A stretch of 64,000 nt of DNA from Veillonella dispar (GCF_900637515.1 NZ_LR134375.1:1137952-1201951); one strand, 5' to 3'. Shown: positions 35,991-45,405, numbered from the stretch's first letter. Translations and numbers: made by a program. The notes: generated by a model from the sequence alone, not told the origin.

Positions 35991-37889
35991 TTATTCAGCG
36001 TCTTCTGCAGTTTCTTTTGCTTCCATCAATTCAGTTAAAGCCAAGCCCAATTTCTTTTCATCTTTGTTAAGAGAAATGATTTTAACTTCAACTTCTTGAC
36101 CACGGTTTAAGTAATCTTCAACTTTCGCATTACGTTGTTTTGTAATTTGAGAAATGTGAAGTAAACCTTGGATGTCGTCGTTAACAGCTACGAATGCACC
36201 ATAAGCTACCAAACGAACAACTTTACCGTTGATAACATCGCCAACGTGCAATGTTTCTTCAGCTACGTCCCATGGGCTCTTAGATAAAGCTTTTAAGGAC
36301 AAGGATAATTTGTTGCTTTCAGCGTCGAAGGATTGTAATTTAACTTCGATTTCTTGACCAACGGAAAGAACATCTTCCACTTTTTTGATTTTTTGCCAAG
36401 AAATGTCGGAAATGTGAAGTAAACCTTCAATACCGCCGATATCTACGAAAGCACCATAAGGCATGATTTTACGAACGATACCTTTATAGTTGTCGCCAAC
36501 GTTGATGTTTTTCAATGCTTCAGCTAATTTAGCTTGACGTTCTACTTCCAATACTGCACGACGGGAAAGAACCAAACGGTTTTTCTTTTCGTCGATTTCA
36601 AGTACTTTAGCTTCGAATTCTGTACCAACCAAGTTGTCCAAGGATTTTACGAAATGAACATCACCTTGGGACAATGGAATGAAACCACGAAGGGATTTAA
36701 CTGTTACTACCAAACCTGCTGGGATAGCATCAATACCTTTACATACGATAGCTTCATCTTTTTCTTGTGCTTCGATAACATATTGCCAATCTTCATCTTT
36801 AGCCAAGCGAGTCATGGAAAGATAAATAGGATTATCTTCTTTGATGTGGTTCATGATAACTGCTTTAATTTCATCACCATTTTTCAACACATCTTTGGCA
36901 GATTCTGGTGCTGGATAAGAAATTTCAGTTCTGTTCAAAATGGCTTCAGTTTTGTAGCCAAAAGATACATATGCGCGTTCATCTTCAACTTGAACTACTG
37001 TACCTTCTACAACGTTCCCTTTCTTAAATTCTTCTTGACCTTCTGCTGCTAATAATTCTGCAAAATCTTTCATTGTCTCAATGACCTCCTTAATAATCCA
37101 GTCGGGAGTCGATGCTCCTGCTGTAACTCCTACCGTCTGTACTCGGTTAAACCATTCCAGTTGTAATTCAGTAGAAGTTTCAATGTGATATGTTGTACAT
37201 CCAACGTCACGACAAACCTCTGCCAATCGGTTTGTATTGCCGCTGTTCTTACCGCCTATCACTATCATAAGATCTACATTACGTGCTAAGTCAACGGCAG
37301 AGTTCTGTCGTTCTTGCGTTGCATTGCATATCGTTTTGAAAATCTTAAGATTCTTAGATTTTTTCTCTAATATCTCTATTATACTGTTAAATTTGAATTG
37401 TGAAAAGGTAGTTTGTACAACAACGCCCATTTTTTCCACAATTTGTAGTTTTTCGGCGGATTCTTCATCTTCGATGATTATTCCTCTGTTATTTGCCCAT
37501 AAATTGATGCTTTTAACCTCAGGATGGTTTTTTTCGCCTAAAATCACCAATGTCATGCCATCTTCAATGACAGACTTAGCATCTTGTTGTGCTTTTTTTA
37601 CATGAGGACATGTAGCATCTAAAATATGTAAGCCCTTTTCTTCGGCTTCAGCGTAAATGGCAGGACCTACACCATGAGATCTAATAATCATAGTTCCTTC
37701 ATCGATATCAGCAACCTCTTGAATCGGGCTTACCCCTTTACTTTCTAAGCGCCCTACAACTTGAGGATTGTGAATGATAGGACCTAATGTATAACTTTTA
37801 CCCTCGCTATTGGCAGCTTCATCAGCCATTTCAACAGCTCGTTTTACGCCATAGCAAAAGCCGTAGTTTTCAGCCAAAATTATTTCCAT
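35991..37889 (-). CDS. ispH: IspH (HMBPP reductase) fused to ribosomal protein S1
   Basis: A 632-residue fusion. Residues 1-280 are IspH, the last MEP-pathway enzyme, with the three cluster cysteines Cys12, Cys94 and Cys188 and the histidine motif RSHG near 70-73. From about residue 290 four S1 RNA-binding repeats follow (VVEGTVVQVEDERAYVSFG, then weaker, then two strong ones with YGAFVDIGGIEGLLHIS and YGAFVAVNDDIQGLLHIS). This joined form is known in Negativicutes and some Clostridia. It may provide the cell's S1, or an S1-like protein. It overlaps plsC by 10 bases; the order cmk-plsC-ispH/rpsA is conserved. Confidence 0.96.
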   Translation of the reverse strand: MEIILAENYGFCYGVKRAVEMADEAANSEGKSYTLGPIIHNPQVVGRLESKGVSPIQEVADIDEGTMIIRSHGVGPAIYAEAEEKGLHILDATCPHVKKAQQDAKSVIEDGMTLVILGEKNHPEVKSINLWANNRGIIIEDEESAEKLQIVEKMGVVVQTTFSQFKFNSIIEILEKKSKNLKIFKTICNATQERQNSAVDLARNVDLMIVIGGKNSGNTNRLAEVCRDVGCTTYHIETSTELQLEWFNRVQTVGVTAGASTPDWIIKEVIETMKDFAELLAAEGQEEFKKGNVVEGTVVQVEDERAYVSFGYKTEAILNRTEISYPAPESAKDVLKNGDEIKAVIMNHIKEDNPIYLSMTRLAKDEDWQYVIEAQEKDEAIVCKGIDAIPAGLVVTVKSLRGFIPLSQGDVHFVKSLDNLVGTEFEAKVLEIDEKKNRLVLSRRAVLEVERQAKLAEALKNINVGDNYKGIVRKIMPYGAFVDIGGIEGLLHISDISWQKIKKVEDVLSVGQEIEVKLQSFDAESNKLSLSLKALSKSPWDVAEETLHVGDVINGKVVRLVAYGAFVAVNDDIQGLLHISQITKQRNAKVEDYLNRGQEVEVKIISLNKDEKKLGLALTELMEAKETAEDAE

Positions 37890-38500
37890 AAAGTCTCCTC
37901 TATACGATTTTCATGATACGAATCTATCATGCGTTGGATTTCACCTTTCACACGATCATTAACTTCTTTTATTGCTTCCGGTGTTGGCTTTGCCTTACTT
38001 ACAGGAACTTGTTTACCAATAATACATGCGACTTGATTTTTCTTCATATTATGAGATCCAATAATCGCAACTGGTGTAATGCCAATACCCGTACGCAACG
38101 CAATGGATGCGGCTCCGTCATGGAATCTTCCAAGTTTCCCATTCTTTTGTCGATTCCCTTCGGCAAATATACCTAGCACCTTATTATCTTTCAATAAGCC
38201 TAATGCATGACGAATAGCCACCTTATCAATAGCTCCACGGTTTAGAGGAAACGCACCAAGCCAAGTACAGAAAAATCGAGAAATAGGATTTACGAATAAC
38301 TCCTGCTTTGCCATAAAGTGCACATGTCTTGGTAATGCATACCCACAAATAGGTGGATCATTATTACTTAAATGATTTGGTACAACAATAACGGGACCTT
38401 CCATAGGGAAATTATCACGACCGTATACCTTTAATCCATAGCCGACTTTATAACGCAACCAAAAAGCAGTACGCCAAAGCCATGTAGAAAATTTATTCAT
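37880..38500 (-). CDS. plsC: 1-acylglycerol-3-phosphate acyltransferase
   Basis: A 206-residue PlsC-family acyltransferase making phosphatidic acid. The catalytic HX4D motif is NHLSNNDPP (near residues 42-50), and the substrate motif FAEGNRQKNGKL is near 113. It lies 1 base after cmk and overlaps ispH. With gpsA, plsY and cdsA in this window it completes the route from glycerol 3-phosphate to CDP-diacylglycerol. Confidence 0.93.
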   Translation of the reverse strand: MNKFSTWLWRTAFWLRYKVGYGLKVYGRDNFPMEGPVIVVPNHLSNNDPPICGYALPRHVHFMAKQELFVNPISRFFCTWLGAFPLNRGAIDKVAIRHALGLLKDNKVLGIFAEGNRQKNGKLGRFHDGAASIALRTGIGITPVAIIGSHNMKKNQVACIIGKQVPVSKAKPTPEAIKEVNDRVKGEIQRMIDSYHENRIEETLWK

Positions 38501-38501
38501 C

Positions 38502-39176
38502 TTAGATTCGCTCCTGTACTAGATGCAATATATGTTTCACTGTTTCATCAAATGTCATATTACTAGAATCCACAACAATGGCATCCTCAACACATACGAG
38601 TGGAGATTCATCACGATTTTTATCCATTTCATCACGACTTTCTACGTTCTTTTTAATGTCTTCTAATGGTTGCTCATTAGAAGTACCTTGAACTTCAAGC
38701 CATCTACGTTTAGCTCGTGCATCTACAGAAGCAGTTAAATATATTTTCAATTCTGCATTCGGTAATACAACAGAACCTATATCACGACCATCTAAAATAA
38801 CACCACCAACAGCTGCCATTGCTTGTTGACGTTCAACTAGGTATTCACGTACTCCTTTATAAGAAGCAATGGTTGATACATTTTCATTGATTTGTTGTTG
38901 TCGAATTAAATCAGTTACATCTTGACCTTTTACATACACTTTACAAGCACTTGCCGTAGGCTCTAGTGTTAAATCTAATGAAGGGAGTAAAGCCTCAACC
39001 TCCTTTTGATTGTTAACATCTACATGACTATCAAGAACAGCCCATGTAACACCTCGATACATAGCACCTGTATCAATATATAAATAACCTAATTCATTAG
39101 CCACTACTTTTGAAATACTACTTTTACCAGCCCCTGCAGGACCATCAATAGCAATGGCAATTTTTTTAGTATTCAT
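38502..39176 (-). CDS. cmk: cytidylate kinase
   Basis: A 224-residue CMP/dCMP kinase. The P-loop GPAGAGKSS is at residues 12-20, and the family motifs DTGAMYRGVTW and DGRDIGSVVLPNA are clear. It lies between the HI0933-family flavoprotein and plsC. Confidence 0.97.
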   Translation of the reverse strand: MNTKKIAIAIDGPAGAGKSSISKVVANELGYLYIDTGAMYRGVTWAVLDSHVDVNNQKEVEALLPSLDLTLEPTASACKVYVKGQDVTDLIRQQQINENVSTIASYKGVREYLVERQQAMAAVGGVILDGRDIGSVVLPNAELKIYLTASVDARAKRRWLEVQGTSNEQPLEDIKKNVESRDEMDKNRDESPLVCVEDAIVVDSSNMTFDETVKHILHLVQERI

Positions 39177-39184
39177 AATAACCT

Positions 39185-40432
39185 CTATTCTTCATCACCA
39201 TGTACAGCATGCATAGCCGCTACATAACCAGTAGAAAAAGCTGCTTGTAAATTATAGCCACCCGTAAAGGCATCAATATCCAAAACCTCACCGGCGCCAT
39301 ATAAACCTTTCACTAATTTAGATTCCATTGTTTTTGGACTAAATTCTTTTAACGAGATTCCCCCTGCTGTCACAATGGCTTCTGCCACCGGACGCAATTC
39401 TTTAACGGTTAATGTCATATGCTGTAATACATGACATAAACGCAAACGTTCTTCTTTTGTGATTTGATTAATTGGTTTGCTTGGATCTAATTCAGCAAGC
39501 TTTATAACAATAGGAATAAGATTTACCGGCAGTAAATCCTTCATTCCATTAGCCAATTGTTTCTTAGAATATAAATCAAAATCTTTTTGTAATCGCTTAT
39601 CTAATACTTCTGCAGTTAATGCAGGCTTAAGATTTATTTCAATAGTAATTTGAGGATTTTTCTTACGCAATAATTTGCCTACCGTATGACTTAACGACAA
39701 GATGGTAGGACCTGTAAGGCCGAAATGGGTGAACATCATTTCCCCGAATTGCTTGGCCTGTACCTTATTTTTAGAAATAACGGATACCTCAACATTACGA
39801 AGGCTAAGCCCCATAATATCCTTCACCCATGATTCCTCAGTTACAATTGGCACCAACGATGGTCTAATATCCGTAATGGTATGCCCTATTTTCTTAGCTA
39901 AAGTATATCCATCACCAGTCGAACCTGTTAAAGGATAAGAAGCACCCCCAGTACAGATGATAGCAGCATCACAAGCATATTGTTCTTTATCTGTTGTAAC
40001 ACCCACTACTCGATCATCTTTTACAGTAATAGATGTAACAGGTTCATTTAAATGAACTTGAACATTATACTTTTTCAAGATTTTCATGAATGTATTGCGT
40101 ACTTCTAGAGCGGAATCAGATTCAGGGAATACGCGACCACCACGTTCTACCTTAGTTTTCAAACCCCAACTATGTAATAGTTCAAGCAAGTCTTCATTAC
40201 TAAAGCGTTCATAAGCACCGTAGAGGAACTTGCCATTACCTGGCGTATTTTTAATGAACTCAGTCATATCTGCATTATTTGTAATATTACATCGACCTTT
40301 ACCGGTAATCCCCATCTTCTTACCAACCATATTCATTTTTTCAAGTAATATGACACGAGCACCTTCACGACCTGCTATAACAGCCGCCATAAGACCTGCC
40401 GCACCACCACCAATGACTATGATTTGTTTCAT
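39185..40432 (-). CDS. HI0933/YhiN-family FAD-dependent oxidoreductase
   Basis: A 415-residue flavoprotein of the HI0933 (BaiN/YhiN) family. The FAD-binding GGGAAGLMAA is at residues 7-16, GKGRCNITNN near 62 and the C-terminal GLYGAGEVLDIDAFTGGYNLQAA motif near 377-400. Members are widespread and the physiological substrate is not known for most. It overlaps the rluB stop (ATGA), so translation is coupled. Confidence 0.9.
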   Translation of the reverse strand: MKQIIVIGGGAAGLMAAVIAGREGARVILLEKMNMVGKKMGITGKGRCNITNNADMTEFIKNTPGNGKFLYGAYERFSNEDLLELLHSWGLKTKVERGGRVFPESDSALEVRNTFMKILKKYNVQVHLNEPVTSITVKDDRVVGVTTDKEQYACDAAIICTGGASYPLTGSTGDGYTLAKKIGHTITDIRPSLVPIVTEESWVKDIMGLSLRNVEVSVISKNKVQAKQFGEMMFTHFGLTGPTILSLSHTVGKLLRKKNPQITIEINLKPALTAEVLDKRLQKDFDLYSKKQLANGMKDLLPVNLIPIVIKLAELDPSKPINQITKEERLRLCHVLQHMTLTVKELRPVAEAIVTAGGISLKEFSPKTMESKLVKGLYGAGEVLDIDAFTGGYNLQAAFSTGYVAAMHAVHGDEE

Positions 40433-41157
40433 TTCTTATCAGTCCCCAACGCTTTAAGTGCTTTAACCTCTCTAATAGTAAGTTGACGAGAAGCACCACG
40501 TTTTACACCACCCAATGTGAGACCTGCATAAGCAATACGTTTTAAGTTATGAATGCGATACCCAAAGTGTTCAAACATACGACGAACTTGGCGATTACGA
40601 CCTTCATGAATTGTAATCTCTACTTCATGAACACCGTTATGATCGTCAAAACCTAAGTCTACAATTGTAGCAGGTGCTGTCATTCCGTCTTCAAGTTTAA
40701 CGCCATTGGCAATGACTTGTAAATCTTCATCACGAACGCGACCTTTAATGCGCACTTCATAGGTTTTTTCTACACCTTTAGATGGATGTGTTAAGTTTTG
40801 TGCTAACTCACCATCATTGGTAAGTAATAGTAAACCTTCCGTATATAAATCGAGACGACCAATAGGATAAATGCGTTTAGATTCATTTTTAATATAATCT
40901 AAAACAGTTTCTCGACCTTGAGGGTCAGATACAGATGTAATGACGCCCTTCGGCTTATTTAATAAATAATATACAGGCTTTTCTTGCGCCAATAATTGAC
41001 CATTAACCTTAACCTTATCTTTTTGAGGGTCAATTTTAACGCCCAGCTCAGTTACCTTGCGGCCATTAACCTGAACTTTCCCCTCTGTAATTAATTCTTC
41101 TGCCTTACGTCGTGATGCAACACCACAACTAGCAATAAATTTTTGTAATCGTTCCAT
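40429..41157 (-). CDS. rluB: 23S rRNA pseudouridine synthase (RluB/RsuA family)
   Basis: A 242-residue pseudouridine synthase with an N-terminal S4 RNA-binding domain (RLQKFIASCGVASRRKAEELI) and the catalytic Asp in GRLDLYTEGLLLLTNDG. I start it at ATG 41157 (MERLQ), because the longer frame to 41199 runs inside scpB. In Firmicutes this gene after scpAB corresponds to RluB, which modifies U2605 of 23S rRNA. Confidence 0.93.
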   Translation of the reverse strand: MERLQKFIASCGVASRRKAEELITEGKVQVNGRKVTELGVKIDPQKDKVKVNGQLLAQEKPVYYLLNKPKGVITSVSDPQGRETVLDYIKNESKRIYPIGRLDLYTEGLLLLTNDGELAQNLTHPSKGVEKTYEVRIKGRVRDEDLQVIANGVKLEDGMTAPATIVDLGFDDHNGVHEVEITIHEGRNRQVRRMFEHFGYRIHNLKRIAYAGLTLGGVKRGASRQLTIREVKALKALGTDKK

Positions 41158-41158
41158 A

Positions 41159-41668
41159 TTATCCTTCTGTTTCCGAAACTTCTTGATGTAAAGCTTCAAT
41201 AGATTCTACACCAGCACTTCTTAAAAACTCGTCAGTTGTGCCATAAAGAATAGGTCTTCCTACAGTGTCTTTATGACCTAGCTCAGCAATAAGAGATCGA
41301 GTGAGTAATTGTTTAATAATCTTATCGCTATTTACACCGCGGATTTCTTCAATTTCAGCTTTAGTTATAGGTTGTTTATAGGCTATAACAGCTAATGTTT
41401 CCATCGCTGCATTAGATAATTTATCTTCTCGCTTACGTATATGACCTACATAATCAGCGCTTTCCATAGCGCTAACTAACTCAACACCAGCCCCTGATAC
41501 TCTCAATCGGATACCTCGATTTTGGTCTTCAAGCTCACGTTGTAATGTGTCTATATAGTCCTGTACTTCCTCTGTTGAAAGTCCAAATACTTCTCCAAGC
41601 ATATCTATTGATATAGGCTTTGCCGATGAAAACAATACGGCCTCTAAATGCATTGTTGGTAAGCTCAT
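41159..41668 (-). CDS. scpB: segregation and condensation protein B
   Basis: A 169-residue winged-helix protein and the kleisin partner of ScpA in the SMC condensin. The family block AMETLAVIAYKQPITKAEIEEIRGVNSDK is intact. It follows scpA by 12 bases and precedes rluB by one base. Confidence 0.95.
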   Translation of the reverse strand: MSLPTMHLEAVLFSSAKPISIDMLGEVFGLSTEEVQDYIDTLQRELEDQNRGIRLRVSGAGVELVSAMESADYVGHIRKREDKLSNAAMETLAVIAYKQPITKAEIEEIRGVNSDKIIKQLLTRSLIAELGHKDTVGRPILYGTTDEFLRSAGVESIEALHQEVSETEG

Positions 41669-41680
41669 ATAGCCCCCTTT

Positions 41681-42406
41681 CTATACGGTACCTTCTAAGG
41701 CTGCAGTGAATACAATATCATCCTCTTCATAGCTCATTTCCATAATTTGTTGTTTCAACAATTCTAAAACAGCCATAAAGATCGTTACCATTCCACTCTT
41801 TGTTTCAATTGCCACTAATAACTCTCTAAAGTGTAAACTTTCACCACGACGTATACGACTAGATAAAGACAGAATCATATCTTCTAAGCTATAACTGTCT
41901 TTTTCAACCTTTACTTCACGAATAGGTTCCTCTTCAGGTAATTCCTTAGCTCGCTTTAAGGTTTGATAAAAAATTTCGTATAATTGGGAAAGTTCTAAAT
42001 TATATACATTATCTAATCCAAGTACGCTTGTTTCTTCAGGTCTACTAAATATATTGGCAGAAACAGCTGTACGCTCCATTAATAGAGCTGTAAAATCCTT
42101 GATTTTCTTAAACTCTACTAATTTTGCTACCAATTCATCACGTGGATCCTCAGCTTCATCTGGCTCAGGTTCAGCTTTAGGCAGTAACATACGCGATTTA
42201 ATCTGCAATAAGGTAGATGCCATTACAAGAAACTCACTACTATAATGAATATCAAAGTGATTCCAATTATCTAAATATTCCAAGTATTGACTCGTAATTT
42301 CAACGATAGGAATATCGGTGATTTCTATTTTATGTTTTTCAATGAGATGTAAAAGCAAGTCTAAAGGACCTTCAAAAACATCTAACTTATAATTATAATC
42401 TCCCAT
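41681..42406 (-). CDS. scpA: segregation and condensation protein A (kleisin)
   Basis: A 241-residue kleisin that bridges the SMC heads. The N-terminal YKLDVFEGPLDLLLHLIEKHKIEITDI is the family signature, and a C-terminal winged helix follows. I start it at ATG 42406, with AAGGA nine bases upstream; the in-frame TTG at 42415 is less likely. It is the first gene of a long unit running to ispH-rpsA, behind a good promoter. Confidence 0.94.
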   Translation of the reverse strand: MGDYNYKLDVFEGPLDLLLHLIEKHKIEITDIPIVEITSQYLEYLDNWNHFDIHYSSEFLVMASTLLQIKSRMLLPKAEPEPDEAEDPRDELVAKLVEFKKIKDFTALLMERTAVSANIFSRPEETSVLGLDNVYNLELSQLYEIFYQTLKRAKELPEEEPIREVKVEKDSYSLEDMILSLSSRIRRGESLHFRELLVAIETKSGMVTIFMAVLELLKQQIMEMSYEEDDIVFTAALEGTV

Positions 42407-42443
42407 AAACCCCAATCCTTAGAAAATATACTTTAACTATATA

Positions 42444-42473
42444 ATTATAAAGCATTTATAGTAGTACTTTCAA
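42444..42473 (-). promoter_or_regulatory. promoter of the scpA-scpB-rluB-...-ispH unit
   Basis: TTGAAA (42468-42473) and a perfect TATAAT (42444-42449), 18 bases apart on the minus strand, in the divergent gap with the phosphoethanolamine transferase gene. Confidence 0.75.
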
Positions 42474-42485
42474 ATAATTGTTTTT

Positions 42486-42515
42486 TTTACAGTCATCTGC
42501 TATCTTTATTATAGT
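42486..42515 (+). promoter_or_regulatory. promoter of the phosphoethanolamine transferase gene
   Basis: TTTACA (42486-42491) and TATAGT (42510-42515) are 18 bases apart, about 60 bases before the ATG. The region between is very A/T-rich with no obvious operator repeat. Confidence 0.65.
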
Positions 42516-42572
42516 AATTATTATATATTATGAAAAAAATTTATTGTGTATTCCTACAAGAGGGGATTTATT

Positions 42573-44405
42573 ATGTTATCTAGTTTAAAGCAAATTGGGA
42601 GAAACCCCATCTTTCGCTTTGGTATCATTAGTATTGTTTTATATATAGCTCTATTTTTCATCTATGAACCTATTACACTAGGACTAGATGTTGAAGATAT
42701 AACGATTTTAGCAGTACCAACAATTGTAGGTACTTTTTTATTTCAATACTTTATGGGGTGTACCGTTTTTCATAGACCATTTTTAGGATATGGATTAGTT
42801 GGTATTCTTTGGGCTCTTACATTCCCACTCCTTTTCCACTGGTCCTATGTTAAACCTTTATATTTCTATGAATTCGCTAATGACTTCTTATTTGGCCTAC
42901 TCATTTTTATGGGCTTATCTGGAATTCAATTCTTACTAAATCAAACGAATCGCCTTCATAAAACCACATCATTAATCATGGCAATCATTACCATGATATT
43001 AAGTCTTATTCCATTCTTACAAATTGGATACTACTTAACTACATGGCATTGTTTAACGCCAGCTAGTTTACTAGCAGTATATATGACGAACCCAGAAGAA
43101 GCCTTTGGTTTCTTAAAAAATGCTGCCGGTATCCCTGGTCTTATCGCTGTTGGTATAGGTCTTATATTATGGACGTATCTACTCTACTGGTCTAATCTAG
43201 GAATGAAAGCAGTAGTAAACTTAAATACTACACGACCTATGCGCTCTACATTGCTAATTGCATCTATAGTAGCATTCTTAGTATATGTACCATTCTTCTT
43301 ATTCCCTAAAACATGTATTGTAGCAAACTGGATTGCTGCTGGCGATTATGTAAAACAGATGCAACAATATAATGATAACCATCATTTAGTTTTCGATTCC
43401 TTTAATTTAGATACAAAGGAAACCTCTGCCAATAAAACACCAGGTACGATCATATTAGTAATTGGTGAGTCTAGTTCTCGTGATTATATGAAGGTTTATA
43501 ATCCAAACTTCCCTTATGACGATACACCATGGCAAGGTAATATGCGCTCTGATAACAAAGATTTTGTGTTCTTTGATAACGCATATTCATCCTATGTACA
43601 AACAGTACCTACTCTAGAACGCGCTTTATCTGAACGCAATCAATATGATGATAAACCATTCCTTGATTCAGCAAACATCTTAGACGTAGCTAAAAAGGCT
43701 GGTTATACTACTTCTTGGTTTAGTAACCAAGGTGTATTTGGTGAATACGATACAGCCATTTCTCTAATGGCAAAAACAGCAGATACTACAAAATGGTCTC
43801 ACGAATCATATGCATTCTCTGATCGCTATGATGAATCATTATTGCCTTTATTACAATCTGTAGACCCTACGAAAAATAACTTTATCGTTATTCATATCAT
43901 GGGTAGCCATATTTATTACAATGACCGTTACCCTCATGAGTTTAGTAAATGGAAACAAGGCCCATACCCAGATGGCCAAGAAGCATATGCTAATAGCCAA
44001 CTGTATACGGATTGGTTATTACAACAAATCTATACGTATGGTAAGGAAAAATTAAACTTACAAGCTATGGTCTATTTCTCTGACCACGGTGAAAGTTTAG
44101 ATAAATCTCATAACCCAGATACATTTGACTTTGTTATGACTCACATTCCATTCTGGATTTATTTATCTCCTCAATATCGTGCAGCGTATCCTCAAACTGC
44201 AGAGGAACTTACTAAGCACGAACATCAATACTTTACAAATGATTTACTATATGACACATTAATCGGTCTTATGCATGCACCTAACCAACGTTATGATGCA
44301 ACACGAGACTTCAGTAATGATAAGTATCGATTTAATTTACATAACCTTACTACCTTACTAGGGGAACAACCATTAACTAACGATCCTGTAAATGCAGGTA
44401 AATAA
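42573..44405 (+). CDS. phosphoethanolamine transferase-type sulfatase-domain protein
   Basis: A 610-residue inner-membrane enzyme. Seven or so hydrophobic segments fill residues 15-245, followed by an alkaline-phosphatase-fold domain facing the periplasm. Its motifs are LVIGESSSRD (about 295-304, metal-binding Glu299), VQTVPTLERA with candidate nucleophile Thr344, and FSDHGESLDKSH later. Homologues (EptA, CptA, OpgE) transfer phosphoethanolamine from phosphatidylethanolamine to lipid A, core sugars or glucans. GAGGGG before the ATG at 42573 decides the start over the in-frame ATG at 42546. It is monocistronic, and the acceptor is unknown. Confidence 0.85.
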   Translation: MLSSLKQIGRNPIFRFGIISIVLYIALFFIYEPITLGLDVEDITILAVPTIVGTFLFQYFMGCTVFHRPFLGYGLVGILWALTFPLLFHWSYVKPLYFYEFANDFLFGLLIFMGLSGIQFLLNQTNRLHKTTSLIMAIITMILSLIPFLQIGYYLTTWHCLTPASLLAVYMTNPEEAFGFLKNAAGIPGLIAVGIGLILWTYLLYWSNLGMKAVVNLNTTRPMRSTLLIASIVAFLVYVPFFLFPKTCIVANWIAAGDYVKQMQQYNDNHHLVFDSFNLDTKETSANKTPGTIILVIGESSSRDYMKVYNPNFPYDDTPWQGNMRSDNKDFVFFDNAYSSYVQTVPTLERALSERNQYDDKPFLDSANILDVAKKAGYTTSWFSNQGVFGEYDTAISLMAKTADTTKWSHESYAFSDRYDESLLPLLQSVDPTKNNFIVIHIMGSHIYYNDRYPHEFSKWKQGPYPDGQEAYANSQLYTDWLLQQIYTYGKEKLNLQAMVYFSDHGESLDKSHNPDTFDFVMTHIPFWIYLSPQYRAAYPQTAEELTKHEHQYFTNDLLYDTLIGLMHAPNQRYDATRDFSNDKYRFNLHNLTTLLGEQPLTNDPVNAGK

Positions 44406-44506
44406 TCTAGACTATTTCTTGAACTGAGTTAATCATATTAATCTGTTATCAGTAAAGCATATAATTATGTAATGATAGCCAGTTAAGGTTATAGTAAAGA
44501 AAAAAC

Positions 44507-44540
44507 AAAAAAGAGATGAGTTAAAACTCATCTCTTTTTT
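44507..44540. terminator. bidirectional terminator between two convergent genes
   Basis: A perfect 16-base-pair stem (44507-44522 with 44525-44540) with A-run and T-run flanks. It serves the plus-strand phosphoethanolamine transferase gene and the minus-strand DUF523 gene, whose stop codon (44528-44530) lies inside the stem. Confidence 0.9.
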
Positions 44541-44983
44541 TCTTCTATTAATAAATCAATATCATCTTCTGTATACACTTCAATATTATTCTTTAATAGA
44601 GCCTCTACAGTGCATCCATGACCATCCCGTAGGGTTTTACTAAAGGTGCCATCATAAATGCGCTTATAGCCACAACTAGGGCTTTTTGCTTTCATTAGAG
44701 CCCGATTACACTCATTTTGAAAAGCTATATCTAATGTATTCTGAGCACCTATAAGGAATTCTTTAGTTACATCAGTCCCATTAGCCGTACATATACGTTC
44801 TCCTTGTCGCTCTGCAGGATCACGCGGTGTACTAAGTCCACCTAATACTTCTGGACATACAGGTACTAAATCAAACATTTCTTTTAACAATGGTAATTTC
44901 CCTATATAATTATCTTTTCCATCATAACGACATGATACGCCGCATAGACATTCACTAATTAGCAATTTAGGTTTCTTATTCAT
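44528..44983 (-). CDS. DUF523 protein, unknown function
   Basis: A 151-residue DUF523 (YbbK-like) protein with ISECLCGVSCRYDG near the start, VPVCPEVLGGLSTPRDPAE near residues 41-59 and a KSPSCGYKRIYDG motif near 104. The conserved cysteines suggest a metal or redox site. No Shine-Dalgarno sequence is visible before the ATG, and the gene follows the tRNA terminator closely. The stop codon is within the shared terminator stem. No function is established to my knowledge. Confidence 0.8.
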   Translation of the reverse strand: MNKKPKLLISECLCGVSCRYDGKDNYIGKLPLLKEMFDLVPVCPEVLGGLSTPRDPAERQGERICTANGTDVTKEFLIGAQNTLDIAFQNECNRALMKAKSPSCGYKRIYDGTFSKTLRDGHGCTVEALLKNNIEVYTEDDIDLLIEEKKR

Positions 44984-45030
44984 AGTATTATTTAATATGT
45001 AGTATTAAAACTTAATTTACATAAGAAAAA

Positions 45031-45052
45031 AAGACTAACCGAAGTTAGTCTT
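45031..45052 (-). terminator. terminator of the tRNA operon
   Basis: AAGACTAAC pairs with GTTAGTCTT around a UUCG tetraloop, followed by TTTTTTT on the minus strand. It lies 3 bases after the tRNA-Leu CCA end. Confidence 0.9.
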
Positions 45053-45055
45053 AAT

Positions 45056-45144
45056 TGGTGCCGAGGACCGGAATCGAACCGGTACGGTTGTTTCCAACCG
45101 ACGGATTTTAAGTCCGTTGCGTCTGCCTGTTCCGCCACCCCGGC
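45056..45144 (-). tRNA. tRNA-Leu (anticodon UAA)
   Basis: An 89-nucleotide class II tRNA. The acceptor stem GCCGGGG pairs with CCTCGGC, the anticodon loop CTTAAAA presents UAA, and a long variable arm (CGGTTGGAAACAACCG) marks it as leucine. The 3' CCA is encoded. It is the last gene of the five-tRNA unit. Confidence 0.96.
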
Positions 45145-45158
45145 ATGGGTAACGTTTG

Positions 45159-45233
<75 letters not shown>

Positions 45234-45242
45234 ATATAAAGT

Positions 45243-45317
45243 TGGAGCGGGAAACGAGATTCGAACTCGCGACCCCCGCCTTGGCAAGGCGGTGCTCTAC
45301 CGCTGAGCTATTCCCGC
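45243..45317 (-). tRNA. tRNA-Gly (anticodon GCC)
   Basis: 75 nucleotides. GCGGGAA pairs with TTCCCGC, the anticodon loop TTGCCAA presents GCC, and CCA is encoded. Confidence 0.96.
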
Positions 45318-45324
45318 ATGTACA

Positions 45325-45400
<76 letters not shown>

Positions 45401-45405
45401 ATGAA

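Noticed and set aside
36534-37052. 172-codon plus-strand frame opposite the S1 repeats
   Set aside because: Antisense shadow with Phe/Cys/Thr-rich composition over a firmly identified gene.
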